A DNA stretch of 64,000 nt from an uncultured Shimia sp. Its GTDB lineage: Bacteria > Pseudomonadota > Alphaproteobacteria > Rhodobacterales > Rhodobacteraceae. This document shows, piece by piece, positions 9,055 through 17,820 of the stretch. The first letter of the stretch is position 1. Every line of letters begins with the position of its first letter. A model generated the notes under the pieces. The model was not told the origin of the DNA. It was given only the letters and a program-made list of their open reading frames with translations, and did no database searches. The stretch spans positions 124,001-188,000 of the forward strand of contig NZ_CANLRL010000005.1 of the NCBI RefSeq assembly GCF_947493595.1. The letters run 5' to 3'. The position numbers were made by a program, and so were the translations under genes.

Positions 9055-10035
9055 ATGACCACCTCCTCCCAAACAGCAACTCCGGAGCAACGCGACCACG
9101 GCGGCGGGCTTGACGCCGCGAGGGATCATTGGGGCGGCAGCCGTGACAGTTGGCTGGATTTGTCCACCGGTATCAATCCGGTGCCCTACACCATGCCGCA
9201 TATCCTTATGGACGATTGGGCACGCCTGCCCGACAAGGTTGCACAAAACGGATTGCTGAACGCAGCGAGAGAGTTTTGGAAGGTGCCTGATGGGGCCGCC
9301 ATTTTGGCCGCGCCCGGAGCCTCCGCACTGATCGCCCGCATTCCCTCTCTGCTGGATCAAGGTACAGTGCAGATTGAGACACCAACCTACAATGAGCACG
9401 CGGCGGCCTTTGCGGCTCAGGGATGGCAGCTTGGCAGCGAAGCACCTAATGCGCAGGTGGTGGTGCATCCAAACAATCCAACCGGACGACTTTGGTCCGC
9501 GGATGATCTCACTGCACCGTTTGCAGTGATTGACGAGAGCTTTTGTGATGTGACACCGGATTGGAGCATGATCCGCGTGGCGGACCAGCCTGGCCGGATT
9601 GTGCTCAAAAGCTTTGGCAAGTTTTGGGGATTGGCAGGTGTGCGTCTTGGCTTTGCCATTGGCGAACCGGGCTTGATTGCGCGATTGGCCGATTTGACCG
9701 GCCCCTGGGCCGTTTCTGGTCCAGCCCTGACCATTGGCACCGCAGCGCTCCGCAAAACGGGCTGGGCGCTGGAAACCCGCGAGCGTTTGAGCAAGGATAG
9801 CGCCCGACTGGATCATATGATGCAGATTGCCGGGGCGAGCCTGTCTGGTGGTACCAGCCTGTTTCGCTTGTATGAAGTAAACGATGCCGCCAAGTGGCAA
9901 AATCACCTTGCGCGTTACCACATCTGGACCCGCATTTTCCCGTATTCCAAGACGTATCTGCGGCTGGGTTTACCGGCACCCGACCGTTGGGAGCAACTGG
10001 AACACGCATTGCGAATGACGGAGCATGAGTTTTGA
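9055..10035 (+). CDS. cobC: Threonine-phosphate decarboxylase CobC
   Basis: A 326-residue PLP enzyme of the cobalamin pathway. CobC/CobD-type decarboxylases make (R)-1-amino-2-propanol phosphate from threonine phosphate for the nucleotide loop. The N-terminal [14 protein letters not shown] and [12 protein letters not shown] are characteristic of CobC. The aminotransferase-fold motifs [21 protein letters not shown] and [17 protein letters not shown] contain the PLP-contacting Asn, Asp and Lys. Immediately downstream, with a four-base overlap, is the adenosylcobinamide-phosphate synthase that uses its product, which makes the assignment firm. Confidence 0.94.
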   Translation: MTTSSQTATPEQRDHGGGLDAARDHWGGSRDSWLDLSTGINPVPYTMPHILMDDWARLPDKVAQNGLLNAAREFWKVPDGAAILAAPGASALIARIPSLLDQGTVQIETPTYNEHAAAFAAQGWQLGSEAPNAQVVVHPNNPTGRLWSADDLTAPFAVIDESFCDVTPDWSMIRVADQPGRIVLKSFGKFWGLAGVRLGFAIGEPGLIARLADLTGPWAVSGPALTIGTAALRKTGWALETRERLSKDSARLDHMMQIAGASLSGGTSLFRLYEVNDAAKWQNHLARYHIWTRIFPYSKTYLRLGLPAPDRWEQLEHALRMTEHEF

Positions 10036-10940
10036 ACACAGCAGGTATATTGGTTGGCGCGCTTCTTTTGGATGCGGTCTTTGGTGAGCCGCGGTGGCTG
10101 TGGCAGCGGGTGCCACATCCGGCTGTCCTAATGGGCAAGCTGATTGGCCGCGCGGATCAGGCCTACAACAAAGGCATCAATCGCAAAGCCAAAGGCGTGA
10201 TTGTGGTGATCGGGCTTGTTCTCGCCGCATGGGTGCTGGGCGGGATCGTCAGCCTGTTTGGTTCGCTGCCACAGATGCTTTTGGCTGCCGTGCTATTGGC
10301 ACAGCGCTCGCTAGTGGAACATGTAAAAGCCGTTGGCGATGCCTTACGCTTGTCGTTAGGTGATGGGCGCATGATGGTGAGCCGGATTGTCAGCCGGGAC
10401 ACCAAAAACATGGACACGAGTGCCGTGGCACGCTCCGCAATTGAAAGTGGTGCCGAGAACCTGAGTGACGGGGTTATTGCCCCTGCGTTCTGGTTGCTGG
10501 TCGGTGGCTTGCCGGGGCTGTTGATCTACAAAATTGTCAACACTGCCGACAGCATGATTGGCTACAAAACCGAGCGTCACAGAGAGTTTGGCTGGGCGGC
10601 AGCGCGGCTAGATGACGTGCTCAATTGGGTGCCAGCGCGGCTCACAGCCCTCCTGATTGCCGTGACACATGCTGGTTTGGGGCAGTGGCGGGCCATCAAG
10701 GCAGATGCAGGCTTGCACCGATCCCCTAATGCAGGCTGGCCGGAAGCCGCCATGTCCCGCGCACTGGATGTGGCTGTGGCCGGGCCACGCTCCTACGATG
10801 GCGAGATGCAGAACTTTCCCTATGTGAACCCGAAGGGACGCAAGGCTCTGGAGGCTGACGACGTGGAGGGCTGCTGTCGCGCATTGTGGCTATCATGGGC
10901 GGCAGGATTGACGGTGGTTGTGGTGCTGGCGATCCTCTAG
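10032..10940 (+). CDS. cobD: Adenosylcobinamide-phosphate synthase (CbiB/CobD)
   Basis: A 302-residue integral membrane protein of cobalamin synthesis that attaches the aminopropanol(-phosphate) arm to adenosylcobyric acid. Family signatures are [22 protein letters not shown] at the N-terminus, [33 protein letters not shown], and [26 protein letters not shown]. The only in-frame start near the junction is TTG at 10032, which overlaps the cobC stop (TTGA) and has GGAG eight bases upstream; a TTG start is unusual for this window. No further cobalamin genes follow. Confidence 0.94.
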   Translation: MNTAGILVGALLLDAVFGEPRWLWQRVPHPAVLMGKLIGRADQAYNKGINRKAKGVIVVIGLVLAAWVLGGIVSLFGSLPQMLLAAVLLAQRSLVEHVKAVGDALRLSLGDGRMMVSRIVSRDTKNMDTSAVARSAIESGAENLSDGVIAPAFWLLVGGLPGLLIYKIVNTADSMIGYKTERHREFGWAAARLDDVLNWVPARLTALLIAVTHAGLGQWRAIKADAGLHRSPNAGWPEAAMSRALDVAVAGPRSYDGEMQNFPYVNPKGRKALEADDVEGCCRALWLSWAAGLTVVVVLAIL

Positions 10941-11005
10941 GCGCTTGCCCGGACGTCAGGCTCTGGCTATGTCTGGACCATAATTTTGTCCACGAGGGTA
11001 TTTGA

Positions 11006-12178
11006 ATGCGTCTTTTGCCAGCGCTGACCGCGGCGTTCCTGACCGTCAGCACAGCCACCACAGCCGCCGCGCAATGCGGCGGGTCATTTAACAGCTTTGT
11101 CAACGGCCTGAAAAAAGAAGCCATGTCCAAGGGCTATTCGAAAGGCACTGTGGACAAGTTCTTTGCCAGCGCGCGTCAGGACCCCAAAACCATCAAGGCG
11201 GACCGTTCTCAGGGTGTGTTCCAGATGCCGTTTCTGGATTTCTCACAGCGTTTGATAAGCCAAAACCGAATTGATGTGGGGCGCAAGAAAGCCAAACAAT
11301 ACGCCTCGACCTTCAATCGGATCGAAAAGCAGTATGGCGTGTCACGCGGTGTGCTCTTGGCCTTTTGGGCATTTGAGACCGACTACGGCGCTTTCCAAGG
11401 CGATTTTAACACGCTGAATTCTCTGGTGACCCTGGCGCATGATTGTCGCCGCCCTGAACTGTTCCGCCCACAGGTGTTTGCAGCACTGGAGCTTTACAAG
11501 CGCGGCAACTTTAGCCCCACCAAAACCACAGGTGCTTGGGCGGGTGAGATTGGCATGGTGCAGATGCTGCCTGCCGACATCATCGAAAACGGTGTCGACG
11601 GGGATGGCGATGGCAAAGTCAGCCTGAAAACCTCGCCCCAAGATGCGCTGATGTCCGGCGGCAAGATGCTGTCTCATCTTGGCTGGCGCAAGAATGAGCC
11701 GTGGCTGCAAGAAGTTGTGGTGCCCAGCAACTTGGATTGGTCCAAGTCCGGATTGGACACCACCCTGCCCGCCAACCAATGGGCCAAAATGGGGGTCAAG
11801 CCACGCGAGGGCAAACTGGCCAAACTGCCAGCCTCGCTGCTGCTGCCACAGGGGCGCAAAGGACCCGCGTTTTTGGCCTATCCAAACTACAGCGTGTATT
11901 TTGAATGGAACAAAAGCTTCGTCTACGTGACCACGGCGGCCTATTTTGCCAACCGTCTGGAAGGCAAAGCGCGCTATAGCGCAGGCAATCCTGATCCGGG
12001 ACTGTCCGGCAACCAGATGAAACAGCTGCAGAAGAAGTTGAAAGCGCGCGGACATGATGTTGGTAAAGTGGACGGCATTCTGGGCAAGCTCACACGCCGT
12101 GCCGTGCAAGCTGAGCAAGTACGCTTGGGGTTGCCTGCAGATGCCTGGCCAACCGCACAGTTGTTGAACGCGCTGTAA
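11006..12178 (+). CDS. Lytic murein transglycosylase, MltB-like, with peptidoglycan-binding domain
   Basis: A 390-residue exported protein. Residues 1-23 form a signal peptide ending TAAAQC. The SLT_2/MltB-type catalytic domain follows: FWAFETDYGAFQGDFNT carries the catalytic Glu, GNFSPTKTTGAWAGEIGMVQMLP is the family substrate-site motif, and DGDGDGKVSL is an acidic loop. The C-terminal 60 residues (LSGNQMKQLQKKLKARGHD, GKVDGILGKLTRRAV) are a PG_binding_1 domain. It cleaves peptidoglycan to 1,6-anhydro products in the periplasm. It is a single gene ending at a bidirectional terminator. Confidence 0.92.
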   Translation: MRLLPALTAAFLTVSTATTAAAQCGGSFNSFVNGLKKEAMSKGYSKGTVDKFFASARQDPKTIKADRSQGVFQMPFLDFSQRLISQNRIDVGRKKAKQYASTFNRIEKQYGVSRGVLLAFWAFETDYGAFQGDFNTLNSLVTLAHDCRRPELFRPQVFAALELYKRGNFSPTKTTGAWAGEIGMVQMLPADIIENGVDGDGDGKVSLKTSPQDALMSGGKMLSHLGWRKNEPWLQEVVVPSNLDWSKSGLDTTLPANQWAKMGVKPREGKLAKLPASLLLPQGRKGPAFLAYPNYSVYFEWNKSFVYVTTAAYFANRLEGKARYSAGNPDPGLSGNQMKQLQKKLKARGHDVGKVDGILGKLTRRAVQAEQVRLGLPADAWPTAQLLNAL

Positions 12179-12201
12179 ACGTTCAGGCAATCACAATTCG
12201 C

Positions 12202-12240
12202 AAATTTGAGGCGTGTTCCTTCAGGAGTGCGCCTCAATTT
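12202..12240. terminator. Bidirectional stem-loop between convergent genes
   Basis: A near-perfect inverted repeat, AAATTTGAGGCG... / ...GCGCCTCAATTT, has the loop TTCA. It lies 24 bases after the transglycosylase stop and contains the stop codon of the minus-strand gene in its loop, so it can serve both transcripts. Confidence 0.75.
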
Positions 12241-12589
12241 CTTTCACCGGAAACCGTAAACCATCCGCGGTTTGCATCACGAGTCGTCCACCATTCTCTA
12301 CAATACGGTCACAGCGCTCCACGCCGGTGACAAAAGTCACACAGACCGTGCTGTTGTCGGCAACTATCCAATGCCCAAACCACGTGCCCCCGCCGCCATA
12401 TGTGTATTGGTATTGACCGTTGCTTTCAAAGACCGAGCGCCCTTCGTCAAAGAAAACCAAAGTCTGACCTGACAAGTGCGCCGAAAGCGATGCCGCATCA
12501 AATGGCACGTCGCCCTTGTGCGCCTTCCACTCCTGCGCCGCGCTGCTGGTGGCCACACACAGCACGCCCAAAATCATCCATGTCCGCAT
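12221..12589 (-). CDS. Small exported hypothetical protein
   Basis: A 122-residue protein with a signal peptide (MRTWMILGVLCVATSSAAQ, cleavage likely after SAAQ or SSA). The mature part is about 100 residues and beta-rich: GQTLVFFDEGRSVFESNGQY, GGGGTWFGHWIVADN, CVTFVTGVERCDRI with a possible Cys-Cys disulfide. The pattern suggests a small periplasmic beta-barrel or lipocalin-like protein, but I cannot name a family. It is convergent with the transglycosylase and shares its stem-loop. Confidence 0.65.
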   Translation of the reverse strand: MRTWMILGVLCVATSSAAQEWKAHKGDVPFDAASLSAHLSGQTLVFFDEGRSVFESNGQYQYTYGGGGTWFGHWIVADNSTVCVTFVTGVERCDRIVENGGRLVMQTADGLRFPVKEIEAHS

Positions 12590-12660
12590 CGCGCACCTCC
12601 CGCCCCACCCTAAGCAGAGGTGCGTTCACCTGCGCGTCACAATGCGGTGACTGCATTCTC

Positions 12661-12722
12661 ATTCCCAAAATATCCCGGGGAGGAGGCCCACATCGTGGGC
12701 CTGAGGGGCTGGCCCCTCTGAC
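12661..12722 (-). repeat. 3'-end stem-loop element, copy A (after smc)
   Basis: Directly after the smc stop, reading along the minus strand, there is a hairpin GAGGGGCC/GGCCCCTC-like, then a second hairpin AGGCCCAC/GTGGGCCT, then CCCCGGGATATTTTGGGAAT. The same order of elements follows the genes ending at 42887 (minus) and 53004 (plus). It may act as a terminator or an mRNA 3'-end stabiliser. Confidence 0.6.
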
Positions 12723-15700
12723 TTACGCCACCAAAGTCTCGGCCGCTTTGAGATCGACAGAGACAAGCTGACTCACGCCCTGCTCCACCATGGTCACACC
12801 AAACAAACGGTCCATGCGGGCCATGGTCACCGCGTGGTGGGTGATAATCAAAAAGCGCGTGTTTGTCCGGCGACACATCTCGTCCAGCAGATCACAGAAC
12901 CGCGTCACATTGGCATCATCCAGAGGCGCGTCGACCTCGTCCAGCACACAGATCGGGGCTGGATTGGCGAGGAAAACCGCAAAAATCAGCGCCATAGCGG
13001 TCAGGGTTTGCTCCCCCCCGGACAGTAGCGACAGGGTGCTGAGTTTTTTGCCGGGCGGTTGGCACATAATTTCGAGACCAGCTTCCAATGGGTCGTCACT
13101 CTCCACCAACACAAGGTTGGCCTCGCCGCCGCCAAACAGGTGGCGGAACAACAGCGAGAAGTTGGAGTTCACTTGCTCAAAAGCGGTCAGAAGACGTTCG
13201 CGCCCCTCTTTGTTCAGGCTTGCAATGCCGTTGCGCAGGGTGCGGATGGCCTCCTCCAAATCGGCCTTCTCACTGACCAATCCGTCGTGTTCTTCCTGCA
13301 CTTCTTTGATGTCTTCTTCGGCGCGCAGGTTCACCGCGCCAAGGCTGTCACGTTGGCGCTTCAGGCGATTCACGTCATTCTCGACAGTCTCGGAATCCGG
13401 CATCTTGTCCGGATCCACGTCCAACCGCTCCAAAAGCGCGGCAGGCACGACCTCCTGCTCTTCCATGATGCGCTCAGCCGCATAAGCGACAGTTTCACGG
13501 GCCGCATCCGCACGGGCTTCGGACCGGGCGCGGGCCTCGCGGGCTTCGCTGGCAAGACGCTCGGCGTCCCGCTCATTATGTTCCGCTTCCCGCAGGGCGG
13601 CTTCCGCTTCGGCAAGCACATCTGACGCGGCGCGACGGCGCTCCTCCGCGGCCTCAATGGCTTCGGTGAGTTCTTCGCGCTTCTCTGCGATTTCTTCCGG
13701 GGCTGCACCCGCTTCGATCAGCTCTTCCTCGGAGGCGTCTTTGCGTTCCGCCAGCTCGTTCATACGTTTCTCGGCGGTTTCAAGGCGGTGACGCCAACCG
13801 CTGACTTCTTTCATGACCTCTTGGGTGCGCTTCAAACGGGCCTCACCCTCGCGGCGCAACTCATCATGGGCAGAGCGGCGAGTCATCATCATGATGCGCG
13901 CGCCTTCCACGGTCATTTTGATGTCCTCAACCTCTTGGCGTGCGGCGTCCAGATCACCCAGATCAGACAACGCCCGTTGCGCCTCTTGGAATTGCTGGCG
14001 CGCGGCCATGGCTTCTTCCTCATGGCGCGTGACAGCCAAGCCGAGACTTTCCAGCCGGCCTTCGGCCAGGTTCCGATCGGCCTCTGCCCGAGACAAGGCA
14101 CGATTGGCATCCGCCACAGCGCGATCCGCAGCGCGGCGCGCCTCTCGGGCGGATTGATCCACGTTCGCGAGTTCCCGTAGTCGGGTTTGCAACGTCTCAT
14201 GCGCGTCAACAGCCCCATCGGCACGGGCGGTGGCGCGGGCCATGGCCTGCTTGAGTTCTTCCAATCGGTTAAGCTGTTGAAGTCGAAGCGCGGCTGCGCT
14301 TGGTGCGTCCTCCGCCCAGGCGCGATATCCGTCCCAGCGCCAAAGGTCACCCTCAAGGGAGACTAGACGTTGGCCAGGCTTCAGGAGCGGTTGCAAGCCT
14401 AATGCATCTTCATTGGACACCAGTCCAATTTGGCTCATGCGACGCTCAAGCACCTCTGGCACAGAGACGTGTTGCACCAATGAAGTCACCCCTTCTGGCA
14501 GCGGCTGTACCTCGCCATATTGCGGCAATACATACCAACCGGAGGGGCCATCGTCCTCAACTTCCGGCGCACGCAGGTCGTCAGCCATGGCCGCGCCCAG
14601 CGCTTTTTCGAAACCTTGCTGCACTTGCAGACGGTCGAGAATTTGCCCACCTTCGGCTGTGTCACGTTCGACCAATTTGGCCAGCGCCGTGGTTTCGGCA
14701 CGCAAGGCATTGAGTTCGCCTTCGGCCTCGGAGCGTTCTGCGCGGGCATCCGCTTCGCGAGACTGCGTTTCGGCGCGTTCTTCTTCGACCTCGGCCAGAC
14801 GCTCCTCAGCGTCTTGAGCCGCCTCTATGGCTTCTTCTTCCGCCTCACGGGCCAGCTCAAGTTCTTCTCCGGCGCGGGACAATGCTTCGTTGGACTCAGC
14901 CACGGCAGCACGGGCCTTTTCGGCCTCTGCTTCACTTTTGTCTTGGGTTTTTTGGCTGTCATCCAACAGACGCTGCGCCGATTGGTGACGCGCGGACAGT
15001 CGCGCCACATCTTCGGTCAGTTGAGACAGGTCAGCCTCGCGGTCTTGCAACACGCTGGCAGCTTCGCGGCTTTCGTCCTGCGCGGCTTCAAGCTTGTCTT
15101 CTTGACCCTCGCTTGCCTTGGCAAGCTCGCGTTGTTCCCATTCCAATCGCTCAATGGTTTCTTCGGCGTCCCGGTTCAGGCCTGCCTCGCGTTCCATGTC
15201 GCGGGCCAGTTGCAAGATACGGTTCTTGAGCGTTTCAATAACTTGCAGCGCATGGGCTTCTTGATCATTCAGGCTGTCACGTTGCACTTGCAGGCGTTGC
15301 AAAACCGCTGAGGCAATGGCCTCTTCTTCGCGCTTACCAGGCAGCACTTCGTCGCGTTCCTGGCGTGTTTTGGCCGCCGTGCGGGCCAAGATTTCAGCCT
15401 GAGCGGCCTGAGTGGTGCGGGTTTTGAGTTCGTCGTCCGCGGTGGCGCGGGCATCGTCCGCTTCCCGCCACCGGCGATACAGCAACATGCCTTCGGCCTG
15501 GCGCAACTCATCGCCAATGGCGCGATAGCGCGCCGCCTGGCGGGCCTGACGGGAGAGCTGGGCCAATTGGCTGGCCAATTGCTCAATCACATCATCCACA
15601 CGCGCAAGATTGGTTTCAGCCCCTTTGAGCTTTAGCTCAGCTTCGTGGCGGCGTTGATAAAGACCCGAAATACCAGCCGCTTCTTCAAGAATACGGCGAC

Positions 15701-16178
15701 GGGCTTTTGGTTTGGCGTTGATCAGCTCCGCAATCTGACCCTGACGGACCAACGCGGGAGAATGGGCACCGGTAGACGCATCCGCAAACAACATCTGTAC
15801 GTCCCGCGCTCGCACATCATTGGCGTTGACCTTATAGGCGCTGCCAACATCGCGGGTGATCCGACGGACAATTTCCAACGCATCGTCATCATTGAAACCC
15901 GCCGGTGCAAGACGTTCGGAATTGTCGATTTGCAAGGACACTTCGGCAAAATTGCGGGCTGGTCGGGTGGACGTGCCCGCGAAGATCACATCCTCCATGC
16001 CACCGCCACGCATCGCCTTGGGACGGTTCTCCCCCATCACCCAACGAAGCGCCTCCAGCAGGTTGGACTTACCGCAGCCATTTGGGCCCACAACACCGGT
16101 CAGACCATCGGCGATGATCAGATCCGTGGGGTCCACAAAGCTTTTGAAGCCTGTCAGTCTGAGTTTGGAGAAGCGCAA
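12723..16178 (-). CDS. smc: Chromosome segregation protein SMC
   Basis: A 1151-residue SMC ATPase, the core of the condensin-like complex that organises and segregates the chromosome. The N-terminal head has Walker A GPNGCGKSN at about residues 33-41. Long coiled coils rich in E, A, R and Q flank a hinge at roughly residues 510-640 (GQILDRLQVQQGFEKALGAA to LWRWDGYRAW). The C-terminal head has the signature LSGGEQTLTAMAL and Walker B ICVLDEVDAPLDD. The length is typical for alphaproteobacterial SMC. Its usual partners ScpA/ScpB are not nearby. Confidence 0.98.
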   Translation of the reverse strand: MRFSKLRLTGFKSFVDPTDLIIADGLTGVVGPNGCGKSNLLEALRWVMGENRPKAMRGGGMEDVIFAGTSTRPARNFAEVSLQIDNSERLAPAGFNDDDALEIVRRITRDVGSAYKVNANDVRARDVQMLFADASTGAHSPALVRQGQIAELINAKPKARRRILEEAAGISGLYQRRHEAELKLKGAETNLARVDDVIEQLASQLAQLSRQARQAARYRAIGDELRQAEGMLLYRRWREADDARATADDELKTRTTQAAQAEILARTAAKTRQERDEVLPGKREEEAIASAVLQRLQVQRDSLNDQEAHALQVIETLKNRILQLARDMEREAGLNRDAEETIERLEWEQRELAKASEGQEDKLEAAQDESREAASVLQDREADLSQLTEDVARLSARHQSAQRLLDDSQKTQDKSEAEAEKARAAVAESNEALSRAGEELELAREAEEEAIEAAQDAEERLAEVEEERAETQSREADARAERSEAEGELNALRAETTALAKLVERDTAEGGQILDRLQVQQGFEKALGAAMADDLRAPEVEDDGPSGWYVLPQYGEVQPLPEGVTSLVQHVSVPEVLERRMSQIGLVSNEDALGLQPLLKPGQRLVSLEGDLWRWDGYRAWAEDAPSAAALRLQQLNRLEELKQAMARATARADGAVDAHETLQTRLRELANVDQSAREARRAADRAVADANRALSRAEADRNLAEGRLESLGLAVTRHEEEAMAARQQFQEAQRALSDLGDLDAARQEVEDIKMTVEGARIMMMTRRSAHDELRREGEARLKRTQEVMKEVSGWRHRLETAEKRMNELAERKDASEEELIEAGAAPEEIAEKREELTEAIEAAEERRRAASDVLAEAEAALREAEHNERDAERLASEAREARARSEARADAARETVAYAAERIMEEQEVVPAALLERLDVDPDKMPDSETVENDVNRLKRQRDSLGAVNLRAEEDIKEVQEEHDGLVSEKADLEEAIRTLRNGIASLNKEGRERLLTAFEQVNSNFSLLFRHLFGGGEANLVLVESDDPLEAGLEIMCQPPGKKLSTLSLLSGGEQTLTAMALIFAVFLANPAPICVLDEVDAPLDDANVTRFCDLLDEMCRRTNTRFLIITHHAVTMARMDRLFGVTMVEQGVSQLVSVDLKAAETLVA

Positions 16179-16501
16179 AGTGCGGGTGGTCCTGTGATTC
16201 TTTCAGATTAAAAGACTCTGCAAAGGGCTCTTGCGGTGAGTCAACGGCAAACCACAGGATGTGGCATTTGCTGTGCAGTTATCCACAAGATATTGGCGAT
16301 TTCGGTACAAACCCAAGGTTCAGCGCTGCGCTGTGCGCCAAACAGTTGGCGGAGCCCCTCAATCAACCCCGTATCGATTGCCTAAATCTTAAGCACCAAA
16401 GACTCTCTTTTTCACAACACTCGAACAGCATCGCGCTGTTGGCTGGACAGGCACAAATTGGGGTGACACATCTGTGACAGAATGATCGAAAGGAGGACAA
16501 T
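16179..16501. other. Intergenic region between divergent smc and GNAT genes, with one DnaA-box match
   Basis: This 323-base gap holds the promoters of smc and the GNAT gene. The only recognisable motif is TTATCCACA at 16279-16287, an exact match to the consensus DnaA box. There is a single copy with no AT-rich unwinding element and no neighbouring origin genes, so it is at most a regulatory DnaA site. A good ribosome-binding site (AGGAGG at 16492-16497) precedes the GNAT gene. I see no coding potential. Confidence 0.5.
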
Positions 16502-16960
16502 ATGAGCACCATCCGAGTGGCCTTAGGCAATCCACGTGACGCTCAGGCAACTGCACTTCTGCGCGCCAGCCATGCCCTGATGCAGGCGCTGTTCAGCGAA
16601 GAAGACAATCACTTCCTGTCGATCGATGATCTTTGCGAGCCCAATGTGCGGTTCTTTATTGCCAAGGAAGGTGACACTTCATTGGGGTGTGTCGCGCTGG
16701 CTTTGAAAGGGGACTACGCCGAAATCAAATCGATGTTTGTGCATCCCAATGTGCGTGGGAAGGGCATTGCCCATAAATTAATGCAAGCTATTGAGGCCGA
16801 GGCCCGAGCCCAGAGTATTGCCGAGGTGAAACTGGAAACCGGCGACTCGCTGCATCAGGCGCATAGCCTGTATCGCGCGCACGGCTACACGGATTGCCGG
16901 CCGTTTGGGGACTACGAAGAGAGCCCCGCCTCTTTGTTCATGACCAAAACCTTGGCCTGA
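16502..16960 (+). CDS. GNAT family N-acetyltransferase
   Basis: A 152-residue acetyltransferase. The acetyl-CoA-binding motif A is visible: AEIKSMFVHPNVRGKGIAHKLMQAIEAEA, with the R/Q-x-x-G-x-G/A loop VRGKGIA. The downstream strand LETGDSLHQAHSLYRAHGYTDC and the C-terminal ESPASLFMTKTL complete the fold. It resembles YsnE-type acetyltransferases. The substrate is unknown. The ATG has an excellent AGGAGG. It is followed by a divergently independent GntR regulator with its own operator-like site, so it is probably monocistronic. Confidence 0.85.
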   Translation: MSTIRVALGNPRDAQATALLRASHALMQALFSEEDNHFLSIDDLCEPNVRFFIAKEGDTSLGCVALALKGDYAEIKSMFVHPNVRGKGIAHKLMQAIEAEARAQSIAEVKLETGDSLHQAHSLYRAHGYTDCRPFGDYEESPASLFMTKTLA

Positions 16961-16999
16961 TCGCTCTCTTCGCAAGGACTTGCACGTTGGGACACCGCG

Positions 17000-17018
17000 T
17001 GGTCAAATTATGTGACCA
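17000..17018. promoter_or_regulatory. Probable GntR/FadR-type operator
   Basis: An exact inverted repeat, TGGTCA-N7-TGACCA, ends 20 bases before the regulator start codon at 17039. Operators of the FCD subgroup (PdhR, LldR, GlcC) are palindromes built around TGGT...ACCA, so this is likely the binding site of the adjacent regulator and implies autoregulation. Confidence 0.6.
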
Positions 17019-17038
17019 GTCACACGGGACCCATCTCT

Positions 17039-17806
17039 ATGCCATTTCAAAAAGTTCAGCCCGAGAAACTCTCCACCTCGGTGGTGCGCCAGATTGAGCT
17101 GTTGATTTTGCGCGGCATTTTGCGGCCCGGGGAGAGGTTGCCAGCGGAGCGGGAGCTCAGCGATCGATTGGGGGTGTCACGACCCAGCCTGCGCGAAGCA
17201 ATTTCGATCTTACAGGACAAGGGCTTGCTGACCTCAAAAGCCGGCGCCGGGATTTTTGTGGCAGATGTATTGGGCAGTGCTTTTTCTGAGTCGTTGGTAC
17301 AGTTGTTTTCAGCCCATGACGAAGCTGTGTTTGACTACATTGCGTTCCGTCGTGACATGGAAGGGCTTGCCGCTGAGCGGGCCGCGACGCTGGCCAGCGA
17401 CACCGATTTGCAAGTGATCCAAGCGGTGTTTGACAAAATGGAAGCCGCGCATCCCAAGCGCAATCCGTCGGACGAAGCCCAATTGGATGCGGATTTCCAC
17501 CTCGCCATAATCGAGGCAAGCCACAACGTGATCATGCTGCACATGATGCGATCCATGTATCAGCTGTTGCGCGAAGGTGTGTTCTATAACCGGATGATCA
17601 TGTTCAAGCAGCGCACCACGCGGGGCGAGTTGCTGGAGCAACACCGAGCGATCAACACGGCTCTACAAGCGCGGGATGCCAACGCCTCTCGCAATGCCGT
17701 GATCACGCATCTGGACTACGTGGAAACGGCCCTTACCAACTTCAAAAAATCTACGCAGAACGAAGCGATTGCCAAACAGCGTTATGAGCACGAGTTGAGC
17801 CGCTAG
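17039..17806 (+). CDS. GntR family transcriptional regulator, FadR/FCD subgroup
   Basis: A 255-residue regulator. The N-terminal winged helix (residues 8-75) has GERLPAERELSDRLGVSRPSLREAIS followed by the wing KGLLTSKAGAGIFV, close to PdhR/LldR types. The C-terminal all-helical FCD domain contains the metal/ligand residues of FRRDMEGLAAERAA (Arg/Asp), DADFHLAIIEASHN and LEQHRAINTAL (His ligands). Such proteins usually sense organic acids (pyruvate, lactate, glycolate). The frame is open from 17012, but that GTG lies inside the operator palindrome, so the ATG at 17039 is chosen. The regulated pathway is not adjacent. Confidence 0.88.
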   Translation: MPFQKVQPEKLSTSVVRQIELLILRGILRPGERLPAERELSDRLGVSRPSLREAISILQDKGLLTSKAGAGIFVADVLGSAFSESLVQLFSAHDEAVFDYIAFRRDMEGLAAERAATLASDTDLQVIQAVFDKMEAAHPKRNPSDEAQLDADFHLAIIEASHNVIMLHMMRSMYQLLREGVFYNRMIMFKQRTTRGELLEQHRAINTALQARDANASRNAVITHLDYVETALTNFKKSTQNEAIAKQRYEHELSR

Positions 17807-17820
17807 ATGCGGCTTAAACT

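Noticed and set aside
9010..9921. A 303-codon open frame on the minus strand opposite cobC
   Set aside because: Antisense shadow; cobC has convincing motifs and a coupled partner gene.
16179..16501. A replication origin around the DnaA box
   Set aside because: A single box with no cluster, no AT-rich unwinding region and no dnaA, parAB or hemE nearby.
17012..17806. GTG at 17012 as the start of the GntR regulator
   Set aside because: It lies inside the operator-like palindrome and adds nine residues not expected in the family; the ATG at 17039 fits better.
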